From positions 83,825,375 through 83,889,374 of the forward strand of contig CM077644.1 in assembly GCA_039707465.1 (NCBI GenBank): DNA of 64,000 nt, read 5' to 3'. Under the pieces are notes generated by a model. The model was not told where the DNA came from and did no database searches. It saw nothing but the letters and a program-made list of their open reading frames with translations. Shown piece after piece: positions 25,372 to 36,569 of this stretch (positions are counted from its first letter, which is position 1; each line of letters begins with the position of its first letter). The position numbers were made by a program, and so were the translations under genes. The stretch comes from Rhabdophis nuchalis. Lineage: Eukaryota; Chordata; Lepidosauria; Squamata; Natricidae.

Positions 25372-26118
25372 TCCTGTTTCCCTGAAAATAAGACCTCCCC
25401 AGATAATAAGCCCAATCAAAACAGGCTCCGACTCAACCCGTCCAAGACTGAGTGGCTGTGGTTTCTGGCGTCACGACATAGCCAGTTGGTTCCATCTCTG
25501 GCTATTGGGGGCGTGTTATTAGTTCCCGCAGAGAGGACCTCCTAAGGGTGCCATCGACTGGTCAATGCCAGCTGGTGACTCCCAGGGGAAGATCCTTCTC
25601 TGTGGCAGGCCCCGCCCTCTGGAATGACCTGTCCCCCGACCTTCGTACAATCACGGACCTACGCTTCTTTCGCCGGGCACTACAAACATAGTTTTTTCAT
25701 GTGGCCAGCCTGGCATAGTCTTTTATTATTGATTTTTAGTTAGGGTCTTAATTATGAGTTTTAGCACAGGCTTTAAAATTGATTTAATTTATTTTTAACC
25801 ATGTTTGATTGTATTTATGACTTCTGTTTTATTATTCCTGTTGCACCGCCCTGAGTCCCATTGGGGAGAGAGGGCGGTATAGAAATAAAATAAATAAATA
25901 AATAAATCGGGCATTTGAGCACATGTGCTAAAATAAGCCCTCCCCCCAAAAAATAAGCTGCCCCTGAAAATATTACAACACAGCAACAGCCATGAGGTGA
26001 CCACGCTCACCACCTCCTGCACCTCAAAAATAATAACACCTTTCCAAAAATAAGGCCAAGTGCTTATTTCAGGGGTCAAAAGAAAATAAGACCCTGTCTT
26101 ATTTTCAGGGAAACACGG
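25372..26118 (+). mobile_element. TA-flanked miniature element, 'gaaaataagac' family, split by a LINE
   Basis: The left end is tcctgtttccctgaaaataa and the right end, inverted, is ccgtgtttccctgaaaataa, with TA at 25370-25371 and 26119-26120. The family sequence is interrupted between aataagcccaatc and gggcatttgagcac by the LINE at 25427-25911. The right TA also borders the next miniature element, so two elements sit end to end. Superfamily by TA target and ends: probably Tc1/mariner. Confidence 0.8.
25427..25911 (+). mobile_element. CR1-group LINE with internal deletion, inserted in a miniature element
   Basis: It begins at RT sequence equivalent to NPTKTEWLWF (LNPSKTEWLWFLASRHSQL) and then jumps at about 25520 to the late segment gagaggacctcctaagggtg, so several hundred bases present in the 56839-59000 copy are missing. 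It then runs through LWNDLSPD-type sequence and the 3' UTR to an (AAAT)n tail. Confidence 0.83.
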
Positions 26119-26411
26119 TAGTCTTCAACTTATGACCACAATTGAGCCCAACATTCCTGTTGTTAAGATGAGTTTGTAACCTCATTGTTAAGTGAATCTG
26201 GCTTCCCCATTGATTTTGCTTATCAGAAGGTTGCAAAATGATCTTAGGACAAAGCAATGGTCATAAATATGAATCAGTTGCCAAGTGTCTGAATTTTGAT
26301 CACATGATCATGTGGCTGCTGGAAAGGTCAGAAATGTGAAAAATGGGCATGAGTCACTTTTTCAGTACTATTGGAATAGTCACTAAGCTAATTGTAAATT
26401 AACAGTTGTAG
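26119..26411 (+). mobile_element. mariner-type miniature element, 'agtcctcgacttac' family, decayed
   Basis: Compared with the better copy at 29114-29508 it shares tagtcttcaacttatgacca, cttccccattgattttgctt, gccaagtgtctgaattttga and gtcactttttcagtac. The right end is eroded. Confidence 0.7.
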
Positions 26412-26877
26412 TTAACAGAGCATTCACTGCTTCATATCTAATTCATCCCAATTAGATGTGAAACAGATATGGAAGCTAGAACACTTTATCATGCTTCCTC
26501 TTTCATCACTTTAAAGCATCTTTGTGATTATTTGTGGGAGATAGAGTTGGAAGGAAGGGAATCAATCAAGGTAGAAGAAACAGTAGGATCCAGAAATCTG
26601 TTATAGGCCATTTACTAATTCTCAACTGCTTGTGCTGTAAAATACCTGTTAATGTTTTCTCTCAAACTTTTGAGTGTGTAATAATGTTCAATTTGGGCTG
26701 CCAGGTGCCTTAACTATGTAAAATTATATAGAACAAAAAAAAGAGTTTTTCTATTCATTTAAAAAGATGTATAAATTGCATAGTTCTGTAAATTATGGAA
26801 ACTGCATATTTTCTGCAAGGAGACTACATTTTTTTGACTAATCAAACAATAGACTATTACATACAGTTAATATTTAT
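26412..26877. other. Unassigned sequence
   Basis: Nothing recognised. Confidence 0.5.
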
Positions 26878-26879
26878 TA

Positions 26880-28723
26880 CTGTGTTTCCCCGAAAATACA
26901 ACATGTCTGGCTAATAAGCCCAACTGGGCTTTTCAGAGCATGAACCACAATAAGCTCTCCCCCCAAAACTAAGCCACCCCCAACTATTTAAGTACGAAAA
27001 GAGCCTGCTGCAAAAACAACAGCAGGCCAGCAATGTGATCACACACACACACGCCTGTTTCTTCTTGTGCAAAAAAACCCTTGCCCACCCCACCCCAATT
27101 GTAAATGCCACCTGCCTGCTTCCCTTCCCTGCCCTCCCTTTAGTGAGGAAGGTGGGTGGGGAAGAAGTGAGGCGTGCCTCTTAACTGCATTCCTCGCCCT
27201 TTTGTCAGGGATTCCCCTTGTAAAAAGCCCTGAGGGCAAATGTCAGGCCATACACAGGGGTTTCCTCCATGTCCATCTCTGTGGGCTCCTGCAGCTCTGG
27301 CACCAGGTGCTTGGCGGCGCACAGGAGGCTCTGGTGCAGGAGCGGGTAACTTGGGCAGAGCACTTGCGCCCAGCTATTGGTCTGCCCACTGTCATCACTG
27401 CCCAGCAGGCCAGAGACCTGGCTGAGGGAAGGCAGAAGTGCCACGGTGAGGCTGGCAGCAGGGGCATGCTCCTTGGATTCGGTTGTCTGCATTTGCCACT
27501 CGGGCTCTGACAGCTCAGCCTGCTGGCTGAGCGCGCAAGCCACCACCAGGTCATAGAGCTCAATGCTAGAGTTGGCCAGCACCAGCCCGGTGGCGCAAAG
27601 GATGGTGACCAAGAAAGACCCTCTATCCTGCAGGAGCAGCGCGTTTACCTCCAACTGCGCCCACGGGTAGTGCGCCAAGCGCATGGCCAGCTCCAGCTGC
27701 AGCACCAGGGCCATCTTGGGTTCCTTCTCGTCCGAATGACGGTGGATGCCGCGGCCAGAGAAAGGAGCCCGGTGGAAGTCGCACACCAGACAGCCCCGCT
27801 GCTTGGATGGAGAGCTGGACCCGCCGCTCCTGCCGCCACCCACTTCATGTGACCTGGCCACGGAGCAGAGGACTTTGGTGCCTCTGTGCAGCTCCATGTA
27901 GGCTGAGCCTTTGGCTTGGCTCAGCAGCCCCATGCAGGCGAAGAGCGGCTGCAGGGCTGAGGGGTCCCAGCTGGCTTGGCCTGCCTCGCTGCTCACCTTC
28001 TGGCCGGTGGGCATGTACAGCAGTGGCAACTGCGACTCCTCCGGACCCTGCACTCACCAGTGATCCAGTGGCATGGCACCCAACATTGGCGCGCCAGCTC
28101 TGGAAGGGGACGGGTGAAGGATAGGCAGCAAGGCCTTTTCCTCTGGCAGTTCCCCCTGCTGGCTTCGGCTCTCTGCGGCTGCCACCACCGCTGCTGCTTC
28201 TTCAAGGTTGGGGTTTCCTGGAGCACTTTTTGCAAGGCTTGGAGTGCTCTGTTCACGGGGAGCATCTGTGGAGATGCTCAGCCATCCAGGCTGTGGTTGG
28301 CCCAAAGGTGCTTTTTTCTCCCCCACACCACCCTGTCATTAAAGGGAGGGCAGGAAAGGGAAGCTGGCAAGCTGCCTTTACAATTGGGGTGGGGAGTGTT
28401 GGGCTGTAGGGCACGCCTCTTACCTTTCCAAGTCTGCCGTTATCCTCGCCATTGTGTCCAGGGAAGCCCCTGGTTAAAAAAAAATCTTTCTTGTAAGTTC
28501 TATCAAACTTCTTGAACTTGTGAGAAGGTTTTTTGTTTTTTTTACCAGTAGCTTCCCTGGACACAATAGTGAGGAACACGATGGCGCTTGAAAGGTAAAA
28601 GGCTCTCCTCACTTCTTGCGTGCCCCAGAAAACAATAAGCCCCTCCCCCCTCTAATAAGCCCAAGGCCATTTTCCGTGGGTCAAAAAAATATAAGACCCT
28701 GTCGTATTTTCAGTAAAACATGG
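26880..28723 (-). mobile_element. TA-flanked DNA transposon carrying a captured EXOSC6 segment
   Basis: The left end is ctgtgtttccccgaaaatac and the right end, inverted, is ccatgttttactgaaaatac. TA flanks both (26878-26879, 28724-28725). The termini and the subterminal 'aataagccc' phrases place it with the element at 25372-26118. Longer inverted arms lie inside the ends: 27085-27150 (ccaattgtaaatgcc...ccctgccctccctttagtg) is the inverse of 28325-28400. Between the arms, about 27165-28315, is the EXOSC6-like sequence plus about 240 bp upstream of its start. No transposase is seen. The structure resembles the host-gene-carrying Pack-type elements known from plants. No poly-A or T tract or retroposition-type target duplication is visible at the edges of the gene segment, so I favour DNA-level capture over a processed copy landing in the element. 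Confidence 0.8.
27205..28074 (-). pseudogene. EXOSC6: EXOSC6 (exosome subunit MTR3) copy with early stop
   Basis: EXOSC6 is one of the six RNase PH-fold subunits of the RNA exosome ring; the ring is catalytically inert in animals and threads RNA to the nucleases. The minus-strand frame holds the family's landmarks in order: MPLDHW-stop at 28074-28054, then (numbered from 28053) GPEESQ at residue 3, GLLSQAKGSAY at 42, GTKVLCSV at 58, CDFHRAPF at 91, YPWAQLEVNALLLQD at 129, NSSIELYDLVV at 161 and SLTVALLPSLSQVSGLLGS at 201. Codon 7 is TGA where the family has Arg, a CGA-to-TGA change, so the natural start is cut off and the next frame has no good ATG. A stretch of about seven residues is missing after NSWAQ (residue 230), and the C-terminus reads on into about 30 extra residues. 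The mammalian gene is intronless, so absence of introns says nothing about origin. Identification is from remembered family sequence. Confidence 0.85.
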
Positions 28724-28725
28724 TA

Positions 28726-29111
28726 TATTAACTGTTATAATTATAATATACATAATTGTATACATAAAGAGAAAGAGAAGTTGAATGGATCTATGGATCC
28801 AACACAATATATTGATGTGTAGAAACAATAACTATTTGTAAGAATAGGAAGGTATCTCTTCACTGTATCAACAGGTATAGTAAAAGGTAGTATAAACAAG
28901 ATTGAGTTAAATTTCTTTTTCTCTTATTTATTGCTTTTAATTTCTTTCATTTACTACTTATTCTTTTTGCATGTTTTGCATAAATTCTTTAACCCCAAAG
29001 AGAATTATACAATATGTATGCCTTTGCATGATTCTGACACAATTACTGAATTTGGGAAAAGTTACTTACAACTTCTATTTTTGAGGAATACACAGTTTTC
29101 AAAACAGAACA
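28726..29111. other. Unassigned sequence
   Basis: Nothing recognised. Confidence 0.5.
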
Positions 29112-29113
29112 TA

Positions 29114-29508
29114 CAGTTAGTCCTCAACTTACAACCACAATTGACCCCAAAATTTCTGTTGCTAAGTGAGACATTTGTTAAATGAGTTTTGCCCCAGTGA
29201 TGACCTTGCTTGCCACCATTATTTTGTGAATCACTGCAGTTGTTAAATTAGAAACCCGGTTTTTAAGAGAATCTGAATTCCCCATTGACTTTGCTTGTCA
29301 GAAGATGGCTAAAGGTGATCACACGACCCTGGGACATTACAACAGTCGTAAGTGTAAGTCAATTGCCAAGCATCTGAATTTTGATCACATGACTGTGAGG
29401 ATGCTGTAACAGTCATAAGTGTAAAAAATAGTCATAAGTCACTTTTTTCAGTGCTGTTGAAACTTTGAATGGTCATTAAACAAATTGTTGTAAGTCCAGG
29501 ACTTCCTA
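29114..29508 (+). mobile_element. mariner-type miniature element, 'agtcctcgacttac' family
   Basis: The left end is cagttagtcctcaacttaca and the right end, inverted, is taggaagtcctggacttaca, with TA at 29112-29113 and 29509-29510. The body is largely palindromic with gtcataagtcacttttttca near its right side. It has no coding capacity. Confidence 0.85.
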
Positions 29509-29684
29509 TACAGGTAAAATACAATATTGTGTCTTTAACTGAGTAATGGTTCTGACGTGGGTGAAAATGCCACCTTTGAAAATTATAACTGAATCACTAT
29601 GTTACTTATATATCCCTTCATTTAATAGATCTAATAATATCCTACCATTTAGACTGCTTATCTTCATAGATGGTTGTGTATCTA

Positions 29685-30734
29685 TCTTGTATATAAATAA
29701 AAATGTAACAACAGTTTGTTCAAAAACGCTAATATTAAAAAGTATTGCACCAATCGCTTCCAAATTTTCACACAACGTTCCTTTGAAGTACAGCACCAAT
29801 GATATGTGTAGATTGTGTGGATGTCAAACCTGTGCCATGTACATGCCATGCAAATGTTAAAGTGCGTCTCTTCTGAGTTTTTCCCTCACGCTTCTTCTGT
29901 TGCGTCATGTACACGTTCTCGCAAGATCCTGAACCGCCACCTCCCGCTCCTCCTGCCCTCGCACCCAGCTGGCAGGGTCGTGTGGGCGTGGTGTCCCACC
30001 CTATCAGGCACCGGAGTGATAAGGTCGGCAGAATGAGCAAGGAGCCCAGCGAGCCAGTGGGCGGACAGAGGGGCCCAGTGAACGTTTGTGCACAAGGCGA
30101 GGCAGCAACAGCAGCGGCAGTGGGCAGGAGGGTGGAGGCCTGCAGGAGGAGGAGGGCAGCAGGGATGGCAGAGGCAAGAGAAGGAGGTTGGCAGCAACGG
30201 AAGTGGCAGCAGTGAGGAGGGTGGAGGCCTGCAGGGGAGGAGGGCAGAGGCCTGCAGGAGGAGGAGGGTGGCAGGGACAGCGGAGGCAAGAGAAGGAGGT
30301 CAGCAGCAATGGCAGCGGCAGCAGGGAAGAGGGCGGAGGCCTGGATGTGAGGGGAAGTGTTGGTTTCCCTCCACCTGGACGCTCTTCTTCTCGAGCAGGT
30401 GAGGGGCTGGAGAGAACTGCGGGGAGCCAGAAGGCGCCTGTGAGGGTGGGGGGAAAGAGAGGAAGGAGCCCTGAGAGGAAACTGAGGCAGGGAGGAGAGG
30501 GAAGAAAGGGGGTCGCTAAGGGGGTGTCTGAGGGAAAACTGAGGCAGGGAGGGGAGGGGGTTGCTGAGAGGGACTCTGAGGGGAAACCGAGGCAGGGAAG
30601 GAATGGGGTCTCTGAGGGGGTCTCTGAGGGGAAACCGAGACAGGGAGGGGAGGGGGTCGCTGATAGGTTCTCTGAGGGGAAACCTTTCCATTTAACTAAA
30701 CTGGGCACAGCAACCCGTGGCCGGGTACAGCTAG
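29685..30734 (+). mobile_element. Non-autonomous Helitron
   Basis: The 5' end is TCTTGTATATAAATAAAAAT (a start at 29681 is also possible). The 3' end is ACCCG-tggc-CGGGT hairpin, then acagCTAG. The element lies between host A and T, as Helitrons do, without target duplication. The same termini on the opposite strand bound 51265-52341. The interior has about 480 bp of GC-rich sequence (29900-30390), followed by degenerate tandem modules of the type ctctgaggggaaaccgaggc. The overlapping long frames on both strands (such as 29768-30691 minus) are low complexity and unrecognised. No Rep/helicase. Confidence 0.8.
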
Positions 30735-33476
30735 TAGTACATAAATAGTTGGTGGAGGGGAAGTGAGTGCCTTACATGTATTACAGTTACAGGGAAACAT
30801 TCCCCATTCATTCTATAATTATTTCTAAGGTGATTTGCTATGTCCCTATTTTCAATTAATCCAATGAGAAGACATCATTAGGGAAATTCTCCCTTAAGCC
30901 AACTAGGAAGACTGCAGAACAGTGCAAATCATGTCTGCTACATACCTACTTTGTTTTGCAACAATAAAATAAGATCTACTACATTTTGGAATTTCTGTGA
31001 AAAGCACACTAGATGTGAGAAAGAAAAATGAAACAACTTTTTGGGCGGTGTTGGGCATTTTAAGAAAAAAAAACTTCTAGAAAAGTTGAGGATGAAGTCT
31101 GGCATACTATTAATATAAAGATAGCACTTTCCTTTTCTTGCTAGTTCACAATTACATTTCATGTATCTCTTTAAATCCCCAAGTGCTTATGCTGTAATGA
31201 AGTAAACTCCTATCTTATTTACACTAAACAACAGCTTTAAAATTGGAATGTTCCCAAAACATGCAACATGATTTCTCCCCAATATATAAATATTTCAATT
31301 GTGTTGCAATTACTTCTGCCTGTAGAATTTTAATTAAGTTATATTTCAAGTACTTCAAATCTCTTTGTTAATGTTAAAACACTTCTACTTATCACACTTT
31401 CAAGATTGACAGCAGTCTGTGGTCTCTATACAGATTATGTTTTCAGTAAGTAAACAGGTATGGTGGCAAAATGGTGAACTTAGACTTCAAAATAGTCAAG
31501 AGCTTAACATTTCTGCTGACTCTGTTTTCCGTGTGCGGATTTTTTTTTCTGGTTCAAGGAAATCTAGGTCATCCTGCAAATGTTATTGCCTGCAATATCC
31601 AAGTTCCTGGCACAGTGTTTTTCCTTCTAGATAATGTACTTTGAATGATGAAATAGGAGTTCAATGCCATGTTAGCTCAGGAGGAAAAGGCAAATGTGTT
31701 CAGAAATGTGATACAACTGCCTAAGAAAAGCTCACAAACGATGAATGGGATTCTTTGCATGGCAAAGGTGACCTAGAGACATCATTAAAGGAAATTGCTT
31801 TGATTTCATGATAAAGTTTAGGCAGCAAACCTAACCCTCTAACTTTTCCTCCAAGAATTTGACCACAATTCTAATTTTAAATGAAAATGGGTTAAAATGG
31901 TATACTTGGTATTGTTGCTTGTTTTACATAACAACTAAGAGACTAAGTGGTGATTTTATTACAGTTGGTTTGATGGTTTAGCCTAGAAACAAAGTAAATC
32001 AGCAAGCAAACAAAAGGAGAATTCGAAAACCAAATTGGACATCCATTCATTCATTCAGGTAGGTATTGCTGTCGAATTGAGATTCAATTAATGAATTATG
32101 TAACAGACATTATAAGGCTCAAATCATTCTCCATGTCAGCCTTTGCTAAGTTTGAGTAGAGGCGTCCATTCTTAAATATGCTGTTGTTGGGATTAAACTA
32201 CTCCTAGAGGTTAATCTAATCCCAAAAATATGCAAATTTTACTACATCTACAGCACTTTCTAGAATAGATTTGGCTATGTGAAAATTCAAGTGCTATAAA
32301 ATAAACGGATTATAATCATTGATTTTTGGCAGATGCATTGGAAATAAATGAATAGACCTAATTGTCTAGAAATGATATGCCTTTCCAATACCAGAAACCA
32401 CACAGAAATATAGTCATTTCATATAATTACTGTACTGCGATACAAACCTTTTATTACAAACATTTCTAAATAATCAATGTAATAGTTTTGACTTAATCTC
32501 TTTGAAAAAAATGTATCCTAAACCATAACTCAATAAATTTTAATAGGGTAAAAAAGAATATCATAAGAAAGTTCACAAACATTTGAATTCTTCAGAACTT
32601 CAGGCATGAAAATCATTGCAAAAATCAGGGAATGGTGGAAAAAGAAATATAGGCCAGACGTTTCAGCAACGAAGGTGAGTTTGTGGATCTGTCTTCAGGT
32701 AGACTGCATGGCTTGAATGTATAATTACTGCCGCATACCACAGAGAAAGAAAATTGTTACTTTTCCTAGCTCTGATAATACATTTTTCAGTCTCTTGCCA
32801 GCATTGAGACAATTTTTTTTTATGTTTTTCTCTGACTGCATTGAGGCAGTAATTGCTGCAAAAGGGGCCCAGACCAAGTACTGAGTACATATGCATGCTT
32901 ATACTTTTCAGAGGTCCAATATTGTTCTATGTACAATCCTTGTTTTATTGATTGCATGTAATATTCTAATTTTCTGAGATATTGGGGTTTTCATGAGCTG
33001 TATGCCATAATCATCACAATTATGACAAATCATGGTTTGAACTATCTTGCTTTGCATGTAATGAGTCTTATCTCATATATTAGTTTCACCTTTTAAGTTG
33101 CATTATTGAAATAAATGAATTTTTGCATGATATTCTATTTTTTTGAGTTTCACCTGTAGATGAGGCAGTTTTTCATACGGACTCCATTCATATGGAATAA
33201 ATAAGAAAACATACATTACCAGTGACAGCCAAATAGATTTTCATGGAAGTGTTATTTTGGTAAGCTTGAAAATAAATCTAGTTAATGGATCAAGTTAATT
33301 TCTCTTTTAGAATTTTTCAAATATAGCTAAATTTTTTAACACAGTTGCACTTCCTAATCGATCAGGGGGGTGGGATCTCCAATATGGGGATCTGGATATC
33401 ACTAAATTTGGCCCTTTGTGTTGTAATTTATAGCTTCTGAAATGTTTGAAAAATTAAAACTACCTTACTCTCTCAT
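30735..33476. other. Unassigned sequence, repeat-poor
   Basis: About 2.7 kb without recognisable elements or frames longer than about 80 codons. Confidence 0.5.
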
Positions 33477-33773
33477 CAGTGGTGGGGTTCACATTTTTTT
33501 ACTACCAGTTCTGTGGGTGTGGCTTGTTGGGCATGGCAAGGATTTGTGGGCATGGCTTGGTGGGCATGGCAGGGATACTGTAAAATCTCCCTTCGCACCA
33601 ACTCCAGGGGAAGGATGCTATAAAATCCCCATTTCCTCCTGATCAGCTCAGGAGACAGAGAATAGATGGGGTCGGGGACAGTCAGAGGTGGCATTTACCG
33701 GTTCTCTGAACTACTCCAAATTTCTCCTACCGGTTCTCCAGAACTGGTCAGAACCTGCTGAATACCACCTCTG
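33477..33773 (-). mobile_element. hAT-type miniature element, 'accggt' family
   Basis: One end is cagtggtggggttcacattt and the other, inverted, is cagaggtggtattcagcagg. The 8-bp flanks tctctcat and tccctatt match only in part (5 of 8). The interior shares gtgggtgtggcttg and ctaccggttctccagaac with the copies at 1640 and 49877. Confidence 0.75.
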
Positions 33774-34185
33774 TCCCTATTGGTTATTCAGTTGAACTGG
33801 GTATTATTTCAGGCATATACAGAAGGAGGGAAATGTAGCTTTCAGCCTTGCCTTGAGCTTGAAGGAAGAATGTGCAGATGAGGGACATGTCCACACTGCT
33901 CCTTTATGTTGCTCCTGACCTGTGTTTAAACCTGATAAGAAAATCCTGTTTGGATCAAGATAATTTGGTGGGGCTTTCATGATAGTCAAAATGCACCATA
34001 CCATGTCTGAACAATCTCCTTCTCCTTCTTAATTTTCTGTTTTAGGAAAACAATCTTCAATTGTTTTGCTCTGTGAGCAGATCACACTAAGCATATATTC
34101 TTTTTCTCTTTCTGTACAATGTATATTAAAAATATGCACCCATGACATTAAATTAAATTTTATTAAATATAAAGTTAAAGCGTCA

Positions 34186-34270
34186 AGTGGTGGGGTTCAA
34201 ATTTTTTTACTACCAGTTCTGTGGGTGTGGCTTGGTGGGCATGGGAGGGATACCCATTCCCACCAATTCC
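34186..34270 (-). mobile_element. hAT-type 'accggt' family, half element
   Basis: The sequence agtggtggggttcaaatttt, ctaccagttctgtgggtgtg and cttggtgggcatgg matches one end of the element at 33477. The other end is missing. Confidence 0.65.
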
Positions 34271-35431
34271 AGACTTTAGACTTCCAAATTATTATTTGTT
34301 TAGGACAAGAAGAAAGTTGCCCAATTTCAATCTAAGCTTTCACTTTTTAATCTATACTGGTAAAGGCAAAGCTATCAATGGGACAGGAAACTGGAAGTTC
34401 CAGTATCTTCACCATCTTGCTCTTTAACAGAAACTTGTAAACCCTCGACACAGGCATTTTGCATATAATCAAGGTACACAAAATAAAATAGGATCATATC
34501 TCTTATGATAATGAAAGGATATGTTGTGCAACATATAAGAATATGATCCATCATTATGGAAAAGAAATAATATAGTTACAGTAGTCTAAAGCAGTTGTGT
34601 TTCAGTTCTTTTTTCTTGTAAACAAAAACATATTTTGTTTTCCTTTTGTCAGAAATAAAAGTCTGATTAAGTTTAGTTTCTCTTCCAAGCATGTAAGCAT
34701 TTCCAGTGGATTCTGTTTCATGAAACGGTTGAATGCTTTCTGCTATTTTTGTTATTCCCTTTCTTTGGCCATGTTGGTGTAAGGATATACACTGGAGAAA
34801 TAAAGACTTCAATCTGAGCATTCAAGCAGAGATATCTAAAAATGCTTTGACATCACAAAAATAGGTTGTAACTGACACAGAACAGAATCAACCTGAAGAT
34901 GGTTACATTATCATACACACTTGTAGCATTTGGCATTGTGTTTGCATTGAGAGGAATACCATGCTGCATTTTATCAGCAATTCTATATCCATGGACATCA
35001 TATCAGTGCTTAGCACAAATCAAGTCAAATATTCCTAGGAACATTTCAATTATAGAACAAACTACCAACTTTCAGGGTTTCTTTTGAATTTCTGATTAAT
35101 CAACAGCTTTTCTCCAAGGTTTCCTTGATTCCATAGCTTTCTGAAAGCAAGCATTTTAGTCAGTCAGTCAGTCAGTCAATCATTCTCATTTTCTAACTGA
35201 CTTGCTTTCAATCAAACAAGCCCATTGTGATTAAGAAGAAAAAGTCAGATTTCAAGATCCTATGTTGGGGGAGGGGAGATTTACCTCATTTTATTTTCAG
35301 GGTATAAAGATAATGACATAATAATGACCCGCCTATTAAACAAATTTATGAACTTGAGTTCTTCAGCACCATAAGTATATGGGGTTATTGTTTGATCTAG
35401 CTTAGTATGAACCACACTAAATAGCAGAGAG
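34271..35431. other. Unassigned sequence
   Basis: No gene supported. A short (CAGT)n tract lies near 35158-35178. The 62-codon hydrophobic frame at 34899-35087 has no recognisable homology or gene context. Confidence 0.45.
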
Positions 35432-35518
35432 TGTAAAAAAAAATAATCAGAATATAGCTGGAAGGGATCGTGGAGGTCTTCTAGGTTAACCCCTGCTCAA
35501 GCCTATAGATCCTATACC

Positions 35519-35839
35519 CAGGGGTGGCATTCTACCGTTTTAACAACCAGTTCACTGAGCACGGGGTTTGTGTATGCATGCTCAGTTTGCTCACATGAGC
35601 ATCTAACATGCCTGATGCATGCAGTGTGTGCGTGCACAGATCACAGGAAAACATCTGAGGCACGGCAATCCACTCTGCCATGCTGATCAGCTGGGCTAAA
35701 AAACAAGGATATAAAGGTGAGTATAACCCAGGGGCGGGTGGGCCCACAAGAAGGTCGAAGTGAACCAGTTCACTGTCAGCTGAACTTCAGAACTACCTGC
35801 TCGGCTGAACCAGGCTGAACCAGTAGAATCCTACCCCTG
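35519..35839. mobile_element. hAT-type miniature element inside CR1
   Basis: The ends are caggggtggcattctacc and, inverted, caggggtaggattctactgg. The perfect 8-bp duplication cctatacc lies at 35511-35518 and 35840-35847, within CR1 sequence. Confidence 0.9.
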
Positions 35840-36030
35840 CCTATACCATTTCAGACAAGTGGCTGTCCAATCGCTTCTTTAAAACCTCCAGTGATGAAGC
35901 ACCCATAACTTCTGAAGGCAAGTAGTTCCATTGGTTAATTGTTCTCACTGTTAGGAAGTTTCTCCTTAATTCCAGGTTGGTTCTTTCCTTGATTCGTTTT
36001 TATCCATTGTTTCTTGTCTTGCCTTCTGGT

Positions 36031-36398
36031 CAGTAGTGGGTTTCAAATAATGTAACAACCGGTTCTCTGCCCTAATGACCAGCTGGGTAGGCGTGGCTCA
36101 GTGTCATGTGACTGGGTGGGCGTGGCCAATGCAACATCACTCACGTCAATGAGTGCCTTGTCTTAGGTGTTACAATGTCATAAGGGTTAACCAGAGAGGC
36201 AGTTTCTTTAAGCAGGGCAATAAAGATTAAGCTAGACACAATACCAGAATGTTTCCTTCCTGCCTTCCTTACAGGATTTCCTGTAAAGAGGGGTAAAGAC
36301 AAAAGGAGATTTCTTCCAATAATTGGTTCTCTGGACTGCTAAAGAGGTTAACAACCGCTTCTCCTGAATAGGTGCGAATCTGCTGAATCCCACCACTG
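36031..36398. mobile_element. hAT-type miniature element inside CR1
   Basis: The ends are cagtagtgggtttcaaataa and, inverted, cagtggtgggattcagcaga. The duplication is cttctggt / tttctggt (7 of 8). The interior has aacaaccggttctctgcc near the left end and an inverse gttaacaaccgcttctcc near the right end. Confidence 0.88.
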
Positions 36399-36569
36399 TT
36401 TCTGGTGCTTTGGAAAAGAAGTTGACCCCTTCTTTCTTGTGGCAGCTCTTCAAATACTGCTATCATGTCACTCCTAGTCCTTCTTTTTTCTAGACTAGCC
36501 ATACCCAGTTCCTGCAACTGTTCTTATTTTAGCCTCCAGGCCTCACCTTTGCCTGATTTATGAGAGCCT

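Larger units (their letters stand above)
35432..36537 (-). mobile_element. CR1 LINE 3' end, broken by two hAT insertions
   Basis: Read on the minus strand, the pieces 36399-36537, 35840-36030 and 35432-35518 join into the familiar CR1 terminus. Plus-strand phrases are ttggttaattgttctcactg, aagtttctccttaattccag and ctggaagggatcgtgga. A parallel copy lies at 63428-63737. The elements at 35519-35839 and 36031-36398 split it with intact target duplications. Confidence 0.85.

Noticed and set aside
27067..27510. 147-codon plus-strand frame inside the EXOSC6-carrying element
   Set aside because: It is antisense to the EXOSC6 homology and has no recognisable motifs.
29768..30691. 307-codon Pro/Ser/Leu-rich minus-strand frame and 220-codon Gly/Arg-rich plus-strand frame
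   Set aside because: Both are readings of the GC-rich tandem modules inside the Helitron; composition follows the repeat.
34899..35087. 62-codon hydrophobic frame as a small membrane protein
   Set aside because: It has no homology, conserved context or promoter signal, and frames of this length are common by chance here.
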